Source: Ailanthus altissimus (taxonomy: Eukaryota > Streptophyta > Magnoliopsida > Sapindales > Simaroubaceae). From it: a DNA stretch of 64,000 nt. A program made the translations under genes and the position numbers. Location of the stretch: positions 23,790,501-23,854,500 of the forward strand of contig OX327695.1 of assembly GCA_946807835.1 (NCBI GenBank), given 5' to 3'. Shown in pieces: positions 1 to 10,297 of the stretch (the first letter of the stretch is position 1; every line of letters begins with the position of its first letter). The notes beneath the pieces are model-generated. The model worked only from the letters and a program-made list of their open reading frames with translations, had not been told where the DNA came from and did not search any database.

Positions 1-1496
1 ATCAAATAGTTTTTGTATGTGAACATAGTTCATAAAATATTTTGCAGTTGTTTAAAAATTATGAAATTAAAATTGGAATACCTAAACATATAGAAAAGGT
101 GGTATATAAAATTTTAGAATTTTGTAAGATCATTTAATAAGTGAAACTAGTTTCTCAATTCGGGTTTACTGCTAAAATTTCTGTTTTTCAAGTTTGCAGT
201 CACTACTTTAGAAATTCATGAAAAATTGAATTCTTGGAGATTTTTATTGAAAAAACTTTCTCTAGAATCCTTATTGTGTTAAATTTTGATATGAAAATAC
301 ATTTTTATTAATATAGTTTATTTAGAGAAATATATATTATTGTTGAATTCTTTATTTTTTTAGAATCACACTTATTACTTAATATACATGTATATTCAAA
401 ACTAAAAATATACATTGATAAAACCAAGGTTTTAATAATAATTATGAAGTGTAATTCGTTTGAAAAAAAATAAGATTTATAAAATAATTATTCAAAATAT
501 CAATTTACTTATGGCAATACACTACTCATAAACTTAACACATAATTTTCACATAATCTCTTTCTTAATTCTATTTTACACAACCTCTTTATAAATCATTT
601 TCATTGTCAATTCATTATAAAAATATGTTAATTAAGGATGAACCTTACATAATTATGAAAAATATTACTAAAGAAATTATAGCATAAAAATGAAAAATAT
701 ATCCATGAGTAAGATTTCACTTAACACTTAACTATCTTCTTATCATTCTTTTTTAAATCAACACTTGGTTGTTCTATAACTTAACACTCTCAAGTCACAT
801 GTACACTTTAGTTTTTGATTCTTTTCAATCAATTTCTATACTTTTTCTCACATAGACACCATTTATTTATAGTATCTATTTGAGTGATACATGATGATAA
901 ATTCACTTACTTATAGTGGACGTATTAGGTTTGTAAATGAGTCATCAAATTAGGTAATTATTTGTTAAGTGTTTGTGTTAGGTCATATTCATCATTAAGC
1001 ATAACATTATCTAAGCATATATATAAGTTATTGATGAATGAGTTATCAAGATAGGATCAAATTAGATATTTGTTTGCTAAGTGTTTGTATTAGGTTATAT
1101 TCATCACCAAGCATAACATTATTTAAGCATATGTATAAGTTACAAAATATAATCTAAAGAATGCTTATAAATTTTAGTGTATTACAAACCCATTGCCAAC
1201 GACATTATAAGTGTTTAGCGAATGATTAATTGATGTGGTGATTTGGTAAAATGATATTTTATATTGGAGTGTTATAATTTTGCATAGGCATATGTCTATG
1301 AGAATGTCCAAATTTTAAAAAAGGTTATGTCAAAATTTTTTAAATGTAAATCACTTAATATTTTATTATACATTTATTGTGATTTTATTCTTACAAGTGT
1401 AAAAAAAAAATCACTTCAGTTATATTGTATTAATTAATGGCTAATGCATCAAATGAAATAATTTGTTACTCAAGTTAAATTAAAATGAACCAATTA
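1..1496. other. A+T-rich intergenic DNA, no gene seen
   Basis: There is no reading frame with recognisable protein similarity and no RNA gene is apparent. The stretch is A+T-rich with short homopolymers and contains one diverged duplication (965-1142). Its right edge grades into the minisatellite that starts near 1497. Confidence 0.6.
965..1142. repeat. Two-copy tandem duplication, period ~112 bp
   Basis: A segment of about 66 bp (965-1030) returns at 1077-1142 with a few substitutions. Both copies contain AAGCATAACATTAT and end in TATAAGTTA. It is a local duplication with no coding content. Confidence 0.75.
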
Positions 1497-2800
1497 CTCA
1501 AGTTAACGTAATTAAAAGTAGAATTATAACACTTAATGTAATTAAATTTAGAATTGGATTTATCGAATTATAGTTATATATTTACAATTTAACGTAATAG
1601 AAATTGAAATCATAATTATAATATTTAACATAGTTGAACCTAAAATTGGAATCGTAATTATAATATTTAACATAATTAAAACTGAAATTGGAATTGAAAT
1701 TATTAACACTTAGTGTAATTGAAATTGAAATTGAAATTAGATTTGCTGAATCAAAATTATAATATTTATGATTTAACATAATAGAATTTGTAATCAGAAT
1801 TATAATATTTAATGTAGTTAAAATTAAAATTAGAATTAGAATTAAAATTACAATATTTAACATAGTTAAAATTAAAATTAGAATCGAAACTATAACATTT
1901 AACGTAATTAAAATTAAAATTACTAACACCTAACGTAATTAAAATTAAAATTAGATTTGCCGAATCGAAATATAACATTTATGATTTAACGTAGTAGAAA
2001 TTGGAATCAAAATTATTACATTTAATATAATTAAAATAAAAATAAAAATAAAAATATTTAACGTAGTTGAAATTAAAATTGGAATCAAAATTATAAAATT
2101 TAAGGTAATTAAAATTGAAATTGAAATTATTAACACTTATTGTAATTGAAATTAAAATTGAATTTGCTGAATCGAAATTATAACAATTTTGATTTAACAT
2201 AATAGAAATTGGAGTTGAAATCAAAATATTTAACATAGTTGAAATTAAAATTAGAATCGATATTATAAAAATTAACATAATTAAAATTGAAATTAAAATT
2301 CAAATTATTAACACTTAACGTAATTGAAACTGAAGTGAATTTACCGAATCAAAATTAGAACATCTATGATTTCACGTAATAGAAATTAGAATTGAAATTA
2401 TAACATCTAACTTAGTTGAAATTAAAATTGGAATTAAAATTATAATAATTAATGTAATTAAAATTAAAATTAGAATTGTAGTTATTAATACTTAACGTAA
2501 TTAAAATTAAAATTAAATTTGCTGAATCAGAATTATAACATTTATAATGTAACGTAATAAAAATTAAAATTAAAATTATAACATTTAATGTAGTTGAAAT
2601 TAAAATTAAAAGAAACATTGAACAACTAATGCAATTAAAATTAGAATTAGAATTATAATATTTAACGTAATTGAAATTGAAATTAAAATAATTAATGTAA
2701 TTAAAATTAAAATAATATTATTTAACATAATTAAAATTAAAATAATATTATTTAACATAATTAAAATTAAAATTATAACATTTAAGATTTAACGCAATTA
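1497..2800 (-). repeat. A+T-rich minisatellite array A1
   Basis: The tandem core reads, on the minus strand, approximately AATTACGTTAAATGTTATAA, followed by a variable number of hexamer-like blocks (TTTAATT, TTCAATT, TCTAATT). Spacing between cores is therefore irregular, around 30-50 bp. The same core makes up arrays A2 (48360-50325), A3 (52841-54565) and A4 (56090-58215). A1 alone also has a longer-period marker box (GCCGAATC or a variant) near 1562, 1745, 1959, 2166, 2343 and 2521. Long open frames over the array arise because the hexamer blocks contain few stops. Confidence 0.9.
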
Positions 2801-2978
2801 AAATTTAAAAATTTATTAGAATTGAAATGAGAATTATATTAAGAAAATAAAAAATTAAATTAATTATTAAAATTATTAAAAATTTTAAAAATTCAAAAAT
2901 TAAAATTTTAAGTTAGAATTATAAATTTGTAACAATTATCATGAATTACAAATAGATACAAATTTTTTTGGTCAAAGT

Positions 2979-2985
2979 ATAAAAT
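2979..2985 (+). promoter_or_regulatory. Candidate TATA box of NLR copy A
   Basis: TATAAAA lies about 145 bp upstream of the ATG at 3124, in the roughly 320 bp between array A1 and the coding start. A T-run at about 3095-3107 precedes the ATG. Position and sequence fit a plant TATA box, but A+T-rich DNA yields such matches easily. Confidence 0.35.
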
Positions 2986-3123
2986 TAAACGAAATTAGAA
3001 GAGGGAAAAAGAAAGTTAATTTGAGAGGGAAGATTAAGGTACGGTCGTAGTTGCTTGCGAAGTCGAGAGCTTGAAATTTGTAAAATTCTTTAACTTTTTT
3101 TTTTTTTGTATCGAACAAAAGTA

Positions 3124-3766
3124 ATGGCTGAGGTGTTCGTGGAAGCAGCTGTGGTGGCAGTTTTTGGAGACCTTGTACGAGCGGTTTCGAAGGAAACAAT
3201 GAAAGCAATCAGGTTCAAAGACGAGTTGAAGAAACAGGAATCCACTTTAAAAAAGGCCTCTCCGATCGTCGAAGAAATACAGAATTTGAACAAAAAATTG
3301 GACCGGCCAGAGGAAGAAACAAAAAACCTGAAGGAGTTGATGGAGAAGGGCCAGCAGCTTGTGCGCAAATGCTCAAAAGTGTGTTGGTTTAGAAGCGGTC
3401 GTTATGCTGCAAAGATACTCGAATTGGATAGCTCACTTCGCAGGTACTTTCAGCTTGATAATCAATTACAATTGATAAGAGACGGCAAAGAGATTCTATT
3501 TCTTACAAGAGAAATGTACACGATGTCCAAGAGTTCTATTGGTAACGGAAAGAACGGTAGAGCATTTGATGGATCAGTTGAAGTTACTGGAGCCTGCTTG
3601 GTGCCTGATCCTCCACCGATTACGCCTGGATTGGATGTTTCCTTGGAGGTTTTAAAGATGGACTTGTTTAGTAAGGATGGAAAGCAAGTTATTGTTGTGT
3701 CAGCTCCTGGAGGATATGGCAAGACTACATTGGTTAAAAAGCTTTGCAAAGATTATCAAGTTCAAG
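3124..3766 (+). pseudogene. NRG1-like RPW8-NLR copy A, exon 1 (RPW8 domain and P-loop)
   Basis: Codes 214 residues plus one base (phase 1). Residues 1 to about 150 form an RPW8-type helical domain (start MAEVFVEAAVVAVFGDLV, then a charged stretch and a KGQQLVRKCSKVCWF-like segment). The NB-ARC begins after a linker (VPDPPPITPGLDVSLEVL), and the P-loop GGYGKTTL lies at about residues 196-203. RPW8-NLRs act as helper NLRs that form calcium-permeable channels after sensor NLR activation. The ATG at 3124 is preferred over an upstream TTG in the same frame because the RPW8 domain begins there. The exon ends CAAG|GTAT, a good donor. Exon 1 itself is open, but exon 2 is broken, so the locus is called a pseudogene. 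NRG1 rather than ADR1 is inferred from the paralogous LRR exons nearby. Confidence 0.88.
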
Positions 3767-4276
3767 GTATAAATTTATGCTGACTTTCTTTTTCTTTTTT
3801 AACCCATTTTTGATCTTCATGCGTGAATTGGATTTCTAAGTTTCATCTACCATATGGTTTATGATCTTTCCAGAGTAATTGATTAAGTTTTTATCGTGTA
3901 AGTTGGAGATTTCTACTTCTGGAGTTGATTTTAATTTTTAGGCGAGCCTGAAACAAGACGAGAAAATAAGATATTGCTCGATAGTTGTTGGGTTCATAAG
4001 TAATTTGTTGACGAGAATTGCATTACATTTCGTAAAAGATTTCCCGTTTAGCTTGTTTGCTGGACGGTTGAAAACTTCTCTCTCTTATTGGTGCAAGAAT
4101 AGGAATGCTGTTGATGCATCGTAGAATTGGAATTTCTTTTGTTAGCAAAATATTATGATGTCTTAATTCTGCTCTTTGTATGTGCTAGAATGTGGATTAG
4201 GATTTTCATATATAATGAATTTGTCATCATGTCATCAGACTTCTATCATCAGCTTTCTCGTGTGGTATTGGAACAG
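3767..4276 (+). other. Intron 1 of NLR copy A (510 bp)
   Basis: Runs from donor GTATAA to acceptor GGAACAG. Its first ~110 bases resemble the intron remnant beside the exon 1 fragment of copy C (36733-36938, read in reverse), sharing TGGTTTATGATCTTT. Its last bases resemble the sequence before exon 2 of copy C. Confidence 0.75.
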
Positions 4277-4673
4277 GCAAATTCAAGAACATTTTCTTCG
4301 TTATTGTTTCTAAAACACCCAATGTGAAGATCATCTAGGGAAAATATTCAAGCATATGGGTAAAACTCCAGAGTTTCAAACAGATGAAGAAGCAATAAAT
4401 GACTTGGAACGATTGCTAAAAGAAATAGGACAAGAGACTACACTGTTGGTACTCGATGATGTCTGGTCTGGGTCAGAGTCCCTGCTGAATAATTTCATGT
4501 TCCAGTTGCCCAACCTCAAGATTCTGGTGACATCAAGATCTAAATTCCCACAATTTGGTCCTGCACATTGTTTGGAATCATTGAATGATAAAGATGCAGC
4601 GACCCTTTGTCGTCATACAGCAATACTAGCAGATGGAAACTCGTATATTCCCAGTGAAAATCTTGTGAAAGAG
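4277..4673 (+). pseudogene. NRG1-like copy A, exon 2 (NB-ARC middle) with in-frame stop
   Basis: Joined in phase 1 to exon 1, the frame reads into FKNIFFVIVSKTPNVKII and then meets TAG at 4336-4338. After the stop the same frame continues for over 100 residues with clear NB-ARC motifs: Walker B LLVLDDVW (about 4447-4470), then LKILVTSRSKFPQFG (RNBS-B). The exon should end at LVKE (4673), but the donor position reads TT where copy C has GT, so splicing is also damaged. Everything downstream (GLPL, RNBS-D, MHD-like and LRR parts) is absent on this strand. A spliced transcript could give at most a truncated RPW8 plus P-loop protein of about 234 residues. Confidence 0.85.
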
Positions 4674-4756
4674 TTATGTTAATCTGGAAATACAAAAATA
4701 AATATTTTTGTGCTTCTTTTCATATTATTTTCTCCTTCGTATATAAATACGATAGG
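4674..4756 (+). other. Intron 2 remnant of copy A
   Basis: This follows the broken exon 2 and stops where the LTR element begins (TGTTAG at 4757). Its first ~30 bases can be lined up loosely with the start of copy C intron 2. Confidence 0.45.
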
Positions 4757-5179
4757 TGTTAGAAAATTGAAGGGTAATGTAAGGTCGCAGCTAAAGAGAA
4801 ATTGAGAAAAATAATAAAAATGACAATAAAACAAAGACAAGAGTTTACGTGGTTCGGCTTTTAGCCTACGTCCACGGGCGAAGACAGAAGAATCCCTTAC
4901 TATTAAAAATGGAGAATACAAGTATTGTAGTGTTTTAGCCTTATAACCCAAAACCCCAATACACTCAATTCTCTCAAATCACTAAAAAACTCTCTCAAAA
5001 CTTTTAAAACACTCTCAATTTACAATTTGGAATGAAATAATGAATTGGTAAACTCTCCAATTTATAGGGAGAGTTTAGCATGGTGGACAGCTAAGAAATG
5101 GCTGTCCACCATTGTTAAAACAATTGCTGGCACCGTGTACCAGCAATTAGGTAGCTGGCACATGGTGCCAGCTACCACA
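4757..5179 (-). repeat. LTR of the 4757 element (423 bp)
   Basis: Bounded by TGTTAG at 4757 and CCACA at 5179, with a purine-rich tract (minus strand) immediately outside. On the minus strand it starts TGTGGTAGCTGG, runs through a palindrome-rich promoter region (5176-5049) with a TATA box, and ends in ..CTAACA. Only this copy is present. Confidence 0.7.
5049..5176 (-). promoter_or_regulatory. Four consecutive perfect palindromes in U3, one enclosing the TATA box
   Basis: Stems checked base by base are: 5049-5058 with 5068-5077 (TAAACTCTCC, 10 bp, 9-nt loop); 5080-5091 with 5101-5112 (ATGGTGGACAGC, 12 bp, 9-nt loop); 5122-5130 with 5140-5148 (AATTGCTGG, 9 bp, 9-nt loop); 5150-5161 with 5165-5176 (GGTAGCTGGCAC, 12 bp, 3-nt loop). 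On the minus strand the first loop is CTATAAATT, so the presumed TATA box sits exactly between the two arms. The last two share a GCTGGCAC core. Confidence 0.85.
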
Positions 5180-5195
5180 ACATTTCTCCCACTTG
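5180..5195 (-). other. Polypurine tract next to the 3' LTR
   Basis: On the minus strand this reads AAGTGGGAGAAATGT directly before the LTR start TGTGG. This is the expected position of a second-strand primer and sets the element's orientation. Confidence 0.6.
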
Positions 5196-5929
5196 GAGAT
5201 TTGATTGTGAATCAATCAAGTCTCCACACCATTCTTTCTTTTTCGCCAAAGCCATGTTGCCTACGTGTCTGTTAGGCCATGCAAGGGTCTGCACCATACA
5301 AACTTGTTGGTATTGGTGTTGGGTTATATGGGGTGTATTTCAAATAAAACTTAGGGTGCTTGCATGTGGGTTGTATTTATCATACAAACAATATACATAT
5401 CTCATACATACATGTGCACATCGGAAGATTAAATATAATGAACACAAAAAATAACATTTGATTAAACTGAAATTCGAAAATGAGAAATATCACCAATGAA
5501 GCCTTTGGATTAATTTCTTTGAAGTCCACCATGAAATGAATCTTTGATCAATTCTAGCAATCAATAAGGGTGGGTTTGATTGTCTAGAATGGCAGCATCT
5601 TAATCCAGCATATATGTTTAACTCTTAAACATTTTTCAAAGTTAAACAATTTAACTTAATCAAATTTGTTTTTCCTTTTATTCAACTCTTGAATAAATAA
5701 AACAAATCTTGTTTTTAGTTATTACATTTAGTAACCATTTATTTAGTTTGTTTTGTTGTTCTAACACTTAAAACACAAAACAAACAATTTCAATTTCTCA
5801 AATTGAATTGGCTCCCAAAATGCAAAACCTAAAATCTAAAACCAATTTCAAAAATAAATTTTTCAATTTCATTTCACTTTATATACTAATGCATAAATTC
5901 CAAACTAATTTGAATTTCATTTGCATTTC

Positions 5930-6140
5930 ATTTGGCTTAACCTAACCTTAGTTAACATTTAACCATAGTTAGATTACTTTAACTTAACCTTTAAGTTAAT
6001 AAATATTTAATTAATTTAATCATAGTTAACTAACTTAACCATGGTTAGGTTAACCTTTACTTAACCATTAAGTAAAGTTAACTAACTTAACCTTATGGTT
6101 AACCTTTAACCCTAGTTAAGTTAAATCATTTATTTAACAA
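5930..6140. repeat. Degenerate TTAACC/GTTAAC-rich tract
   Basis: Words such as TTAACC, GTTAACT and CTTAACC occur at short irregular intervals, giving several GTTAAC palindromes. They lie inside the noncoding interior of the 4757 element. They are not plant telomere repeats (TTTAGGG). Confidence 0.6.
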
Positions 6141-6149
6141 TTAAATAAA

Positions 6150-7405
6150 TAAATATTTATTTTAATTATTTAACAATTAAATAATCATAAAGTGAAATTA
6201 CTATTATATCCTTACTTGATTACCAAGTTAACCTAAAGTGGGTCCCACCATTTAACCATATACTTTAGTTAACGTAACCTTAGTAATTGCTGAATTATAC
6301 TGTATTGAACAATTCAATACGGTACACTGCCCAAGTGCTCAAAGAGTACATTTCATATTGGGACTCTCTAGGTCTACACCCGATTTGTCAAATGGAACTA
6401 TTCCATTAATCCGTAATCGATGCCCCACGCACACGTTACGAATATTACAAATCAGCGTGTCAGACCATACAAGTTGAGGTCATAACGTATACGTATAATC
6501 CTTCCATCATTTATACCCTGGATGTGCGGGGATATAGATCAGCACCATCAAATCTCCATTTGCTCATCCAATAATCTTATCTCCAGATTCGTATCTCGAT
6601 AAACAATATACGCAAACATTTTTGCTATATTGTTTAACCATGTGGGAAACTCTTTTTTCGGGTTTATGCTTGTGACCACAAGACTTTATGAAATACAATC
6701 TCGGAGCATCGGATATACAACTTACCTACGTAAGCTGATGGATCCCGTATCTACGCACACCGGACTCCATGAGCATCGGACCATACCCAGCGACACATAG
6801 CGGTCAGACCATAAAAGGTCTCTGACATATGTGGAACCAAAGCATGATGGATCACTCACAAGACCATCGTGGCGCTCAGGTCAAAGGACCACGATTACTA
6901 CTAAACTCGAGAGGACCTTCCTTTGACGGTTTCATAGGATATCTATTGGGGTCCTCATAAGTCTGTTCAGTATCCAGTCCTGACTGGATACCCGCATGTC
7001 TATACAAGCTCTAAGCTCATGGTCAGCTAAGAACAACCATCTGAACTAGTCAGATATAGACATACACTAATCTATATATTGTGAATTCACCGATAGACCC
7101 GCATTGATGATCATAGATTAGGAACATTATATTTGAGACATACTTACATAATGATATTTCTTAGCTCCTATTGCAACTCTTTGCAACTATATCATTACAA
7201 GTATACTCTCAGGTCTTTGTCCTATTATAGACAAAGTTCTAACTCTTTAGACCTCGCTGACTCTTATAAACTGATAACTATTAACAGTGCTAACTATTAG
7301 CATTTATAACTCTCAGCTTTGATAACTATTAGTTCTGGTCTAAACTCCTTTAAACCAGATCTGAACTATTTCAGATCAAACAATGTCTGTAATGTTACAA
7401 GCATT
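6150..7405 (+). repeat. Conserved noncoding block, inverted partner at 59475-60785
   Basis: The stretch is without open frames, yet it matches the reverse complement of 59475-60785 over more than 1.1 kb with many substitutions. A shared landmark is GATGTGCGGGGATATAGAT (here ~6521, there near 60340 in reverse). It belongs to the interior of the 4757 element. I do not recognise a protein or RNA function. Confidence 0.8.
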
Positions 7406-7910
7406 TTACCATATAATTTGAATAAATATAAATATAATTTTAAATAATTAATATAAATTAATCATATTACATATAATAAAATAATTAGTTATAAAATAAA
7501 ATAAATTAAAAAAATAAAATTGATTATAAATTAAAAATAAAGTGGATACTGTTTATACTACTGAGTACTATTGAGATAATGAAAAAGATATTTTTGTCTA
7601 CTTTTAAAATATTTGATTATAAAAATTGAAACATTTAAAAAAAAAAATGACGCCTATAAATTGACTATTTATTACTAAAAGTTCTCAAATGCCACAGTTT
7701 AAATGGGGACCAGAAGATTTTTGATGAAATGAACGAAAGATACTTGCGTTCTCATAATACTTTTTGACAGCTGAAATTGCGAAAGGAAATGTAGTTTCTT
7801 GAGCAAGCAAGAAAACAAAATCTGGAGGTTATTTATTTATATTTATTTGTTGTTGTAAATCTTCATGTAAGAGGAATTTTATTAATAGAAACAAAATACA
7901 TAACACTTAT
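7406..7910. other. A+T-rich flank and 3' untranslated side of copy B
   Basis: 7406-7560 is nearly pure A/T. From about 7640 the sequence is more complex and unique. 7870-7905 (TTTTATTAATAGAAACAAAA) matches 10216-10250, which lies downstream of copy C, marking the shared 3' flank of the two minus-strand paralogues. Confidence 0.55.
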
Positions 7911-8742
7911 TCATCGGACTGCTGGAGCCTTACCCCTCAGTAGACAGATGAAACTAAGAAATGATAAAAAATTCTGTAAGAAGCGAGGATTGTGAAGCCA
8001 ATTTAAGTTGGCATCTTCTTGGATCACTTCTATCTTTAAATTTGTGGAACAGAACGAAAAATATTTCCATTGATATGCTGTCTCTTCATCGCCTGTTACA
8101 GCTTCTAAATTCGTAAGATTCTCAATTGATGTGGGCAGGTCACGAATAAAGCATCCTTTCACGCAAAGTGCCTTTAAACTGCACAACTCACCGATCTGTT
8201 CAGGCAATTATTCGATGCTTAGACATTCGGCTATATCCGGGTAGTGTAAATTATACAGGATGCCTATCTTGTCTGACAATGCTGACAGAGCAGTACACGA
8301 AGCAAGCTATAACATTTCTAGGTTCACCAGCTTACCAATTGCTTCAGGTAGTGCTGAAAACTTATGGCAGTTGGATATGTTGAGCTTCTTTGTGAAAATG
8401 ATATCACATAACCCATCAGGCAATTCTACGACATCATTGCCACAGTCGATGAATCTCCGATAAATTTGTGGAATCTTGAAATGCCTGACCAACATTACAT
8501 ATAATCAAGGATATTTTCTGCAGATTCTTCATTTGTACCATGTTCATGCCAAAGCAGGGAATTGAAACATGCTCCAATCTGACTCCCTTTAAATTGGATA
8601 AAGAGCCAAGAAGTGGAAAGTTAGTAAATTCAGTGGGGAAGAATCCGTAATTTGTTGTTATCAAGCCGTCAATGTATTCATCACCAAAATACCTCAACTT
8701 CAGCTGCTTGCGCGTCACACCAATTTGATTAGAATGTTTCAT
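7911..8742 (-). pseudogene. NRG1-like copy B, exon 5 (LRR and C-terminus), decayed
   Basis: The acceptor TTTTCAG precedes 8742, and the exon starts in the same phase as in copy C but has a stop within the first residues (TCA to TAA in DETF-S-SN). Three different frames then cover the LRR region: 8742-8434 (SLSNLKGVRLEHVSIP), 8495-8307 (VELPDGLCDI, ALPEAIGKLVNLEML) and 8207-7911 (EQIGELCSLKALCVKGC, DLPTSIENL), so at least two frameshifts are present. The C-terminal tail after the LRRs (ending KAPAVR, stop at 7911) is longer than the remnant in copy C and shows the original end of the protein. Confidence 0.85.
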
Positions 8743-8843
8743 CTGAAAATCATGGACATATAGTGCGAGATGGTGGGCTGAAAAGTAAAAATTAAAAGCT
8801 CATCTCATCTCCGCGTGCATGCAAGAGAAAAGGCGATAAAAAC

Positions 8844-9045
8844 CTGTTGAGATTTACAAGAGGCGGGCATTGACGGAATGCTGGTTTGTTCCAGCGACCA
8901 CTTGGGAACATTTTTTACTTGTGTCTACAATTACTAGTTTTCTCTGTTCTACGGGCTATGACATGCTCTGATGGCTGCTTAATTCTCTGAGAAGATCATG
9001 CTGCACGACAAACTGATCAAGCAGCATTCATCACTGCCACTTTCC
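8844..9045 (-). pseudogene. NRG1-like copy B, exon 4 (QHD region), decayed
   Basis: Bounded by an acceptor AATAG at 9046-9050 and donor CAACAG|GT at 8844. It aligns with copy C exon 4 (17520-17728): the segment for QHDLLREL and the basic stretch before the LRRs can be followed, but with a small deletion before FV.QHD, an in-frame TAG after HQSMS, and further shifts. In RPW8-NLRs the MHD motif is usually QHD, which fits copy C here. Confidence 0.75.
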
Positions 9046-9347
9046 CTATTGAATAGATAACTTTAGCGCGAAGACAGCTTTCAGGCGGAGACTGCAAATA
9101 TTCTGATAGAATAAAGAATATGGCAGCACAAGTTTGAGAATACACTCACCAATTTCAATTTTCATTCAATTCAATTGAGGTAATTCATTCATTAAACAAA
9201 TCACATATGCTAAAGTTTAGAAGTAGCTTATATCTCTATAATGTGTAGTTGCTTTTTTTTTTTTTGTAATTTTGCTTGTTTGTACACTATAAAAGTACTA
9301 GAGAAAGAGCCTGGTTAAATTGTGATTGTATTATACTGTGAGCATAC

Positions 9348-9695
9348 TTTGCGACCACCAGATTTCTGTTGGAGAGTTCAAAACGGTTGGTAATGGAAAA
9401 TAGACCATCTTCAACTGGTTCATACAATTCATCCCACATCTCAATGAGGGCAGTGGCAGGAAGCCTTTTGTCCTTGGGAAATGAACATAGGTCCATATAA
9501 CACTCCTTCACCTCATTATTTTAAGGCATCAAAGCTGCTTTTCAGACAAACAAATATACCAGTGTTGGAGTGGAAAATAGATACACCTTGATCTCATTCC
9601 TTCACTCTTTTTCGCCAGATTGCTGCAGGCTGCCTATGTAGTGATCCAACCTCCACTGTGAGGGCCAAAGGACATTCCTTACAGGTTCTCAATAT
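9348..9695 (-). pseudogene. NRG1-like copy B, exon 3 (GLPL to RNBS-D), decayed
   Basis: The acceptor TCTGCAG ends just above 9695 and the frame begins ILRTCKECPLALTV (GLPL motif; copy C has CPLALTVVGG). VKEW is broken by TGG to TGA. Beyond a cryptic-looking GT the frame reads on through GVSIFHSNTGIFVCLKSSFDAL, so there is no intron here. One extra A then shifts the frame before KECYMDLCSFPKDKRL (RNBS-D-like). The exon ends VVAK at 9348 with a GT donor. The segment around 9555 is the uninterrupted version of the site where a copia sits in copy C. Confidence 0.85.
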
Positions 9696-9876
9696 CTGCA
9701 GTTAGATGAGCAGTTCAAAAGAATTGATTTAGAATGCTATAGTTTTTCATATGTTTATTTTTATCACTTCATGCTAATAAATGGCAAAAGAGTGATAACA
9801 AGCTTTGTAATATGACATATAACATAAAAGGATTTAGTAGGTAAGGGAGAAAACAAGCAAATTGCATGTATGTATA
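9696..9876 (-). other. Intron 2 remnant of copy B
   Basis: Similar to copy C intron 2 (23994-24253) up to the shared GCATGTATGTAT (ends ~9876). Homology then stops about 30 bp short of where exon 2 should be, and no exon 1 or 2 follows. This is a structural breakpoint. Confidence 0.6.
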
Positions 9877-10297
9877 AAGGAAAATTAACATGAAAATCAG
9901 CAAATATGTTTTCTAAATTTATTTGATAAATGGCTCAGAATTTTTCTTGGACCGTGAAGATTTCGGATATGTATGTTATAATCAACCTACAAAGGCTTTA
10001 GAGTTGGATAGAAGATGCAAATTTGAGGTAGAGTAAGTTTACACCGTCTAGTGCCCTGGCTACTATGTCAGCCATTCAGATTTTACGTTCGATATTTCAG
10101 GTCCTTATCTTGCCCTTTTTTGTTAGGGAGATTGAAGAAAGGAACTCAAAACATTATTGAGGCGAATAATACGGGATTTTCTTTTCCTCGCCTATTTGCT
10201 CATTTATTTTATTCGGAGAAAGTTTTATTAATAGAAACGAAATAAATAACAGTTGGTCACCACACTGCAATGAACCTTATCATTCTAGTACAAGGAT
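9877..10297. other. Spacer between copy B and the 3' flank of copy C
   Basis: No gene is seen. The right part (from ~10200) resembles the 3' flank of copy B and is separated from the body of copy C only by the copia at 10298-16585. The last five bases, AGGAT (10293-10297), are the left target duplication of that element. Confidence 0.5.

Larger units (their letters stand above)
4757..7405 (-). mobile_element. Partial LTR element: one LTR plus long noncoding interior
   Basis: On the minus strand the element reads: noncoding block (7405 to ~6150), A+T-rich spacer, polypurine tract, then a 3' LTR ending at 4757. No gag or pol frame is present and no second LTR is seen near 7405, so it is a fragment or a non-autonomous (LARD-like) derivative. 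The LTR contains the pair TACGTGGTTCGG and CTACGTCCACGG (+ strand), which also occurs in the copia LTRs at 18241 and 23086, favouring a copia affiliation. A clean target duplication of ATAGG (4752-4756) was not found on the right. Confidence 0.65.

Noticed and set aside
3106..3123. In-frame upstream extension of copy A exon 1 from a TTG
   Set aside because: The RPW8 domain starts at the ATG at 3124; TTG starts are not expected for a plant nuclear gene.
4679..5454. Several 60-90-codon open frames within the LTR at 4757
   Set aside because: They overlap LTR landmarks and palindromes, show no domain, and are not supported by codon pattern.
5930..6140. Telomere-like repeat
   Set aside because: The words are TTAACC/GTTAAC, irregular, and not the plant telomere unit TTTAGGG.
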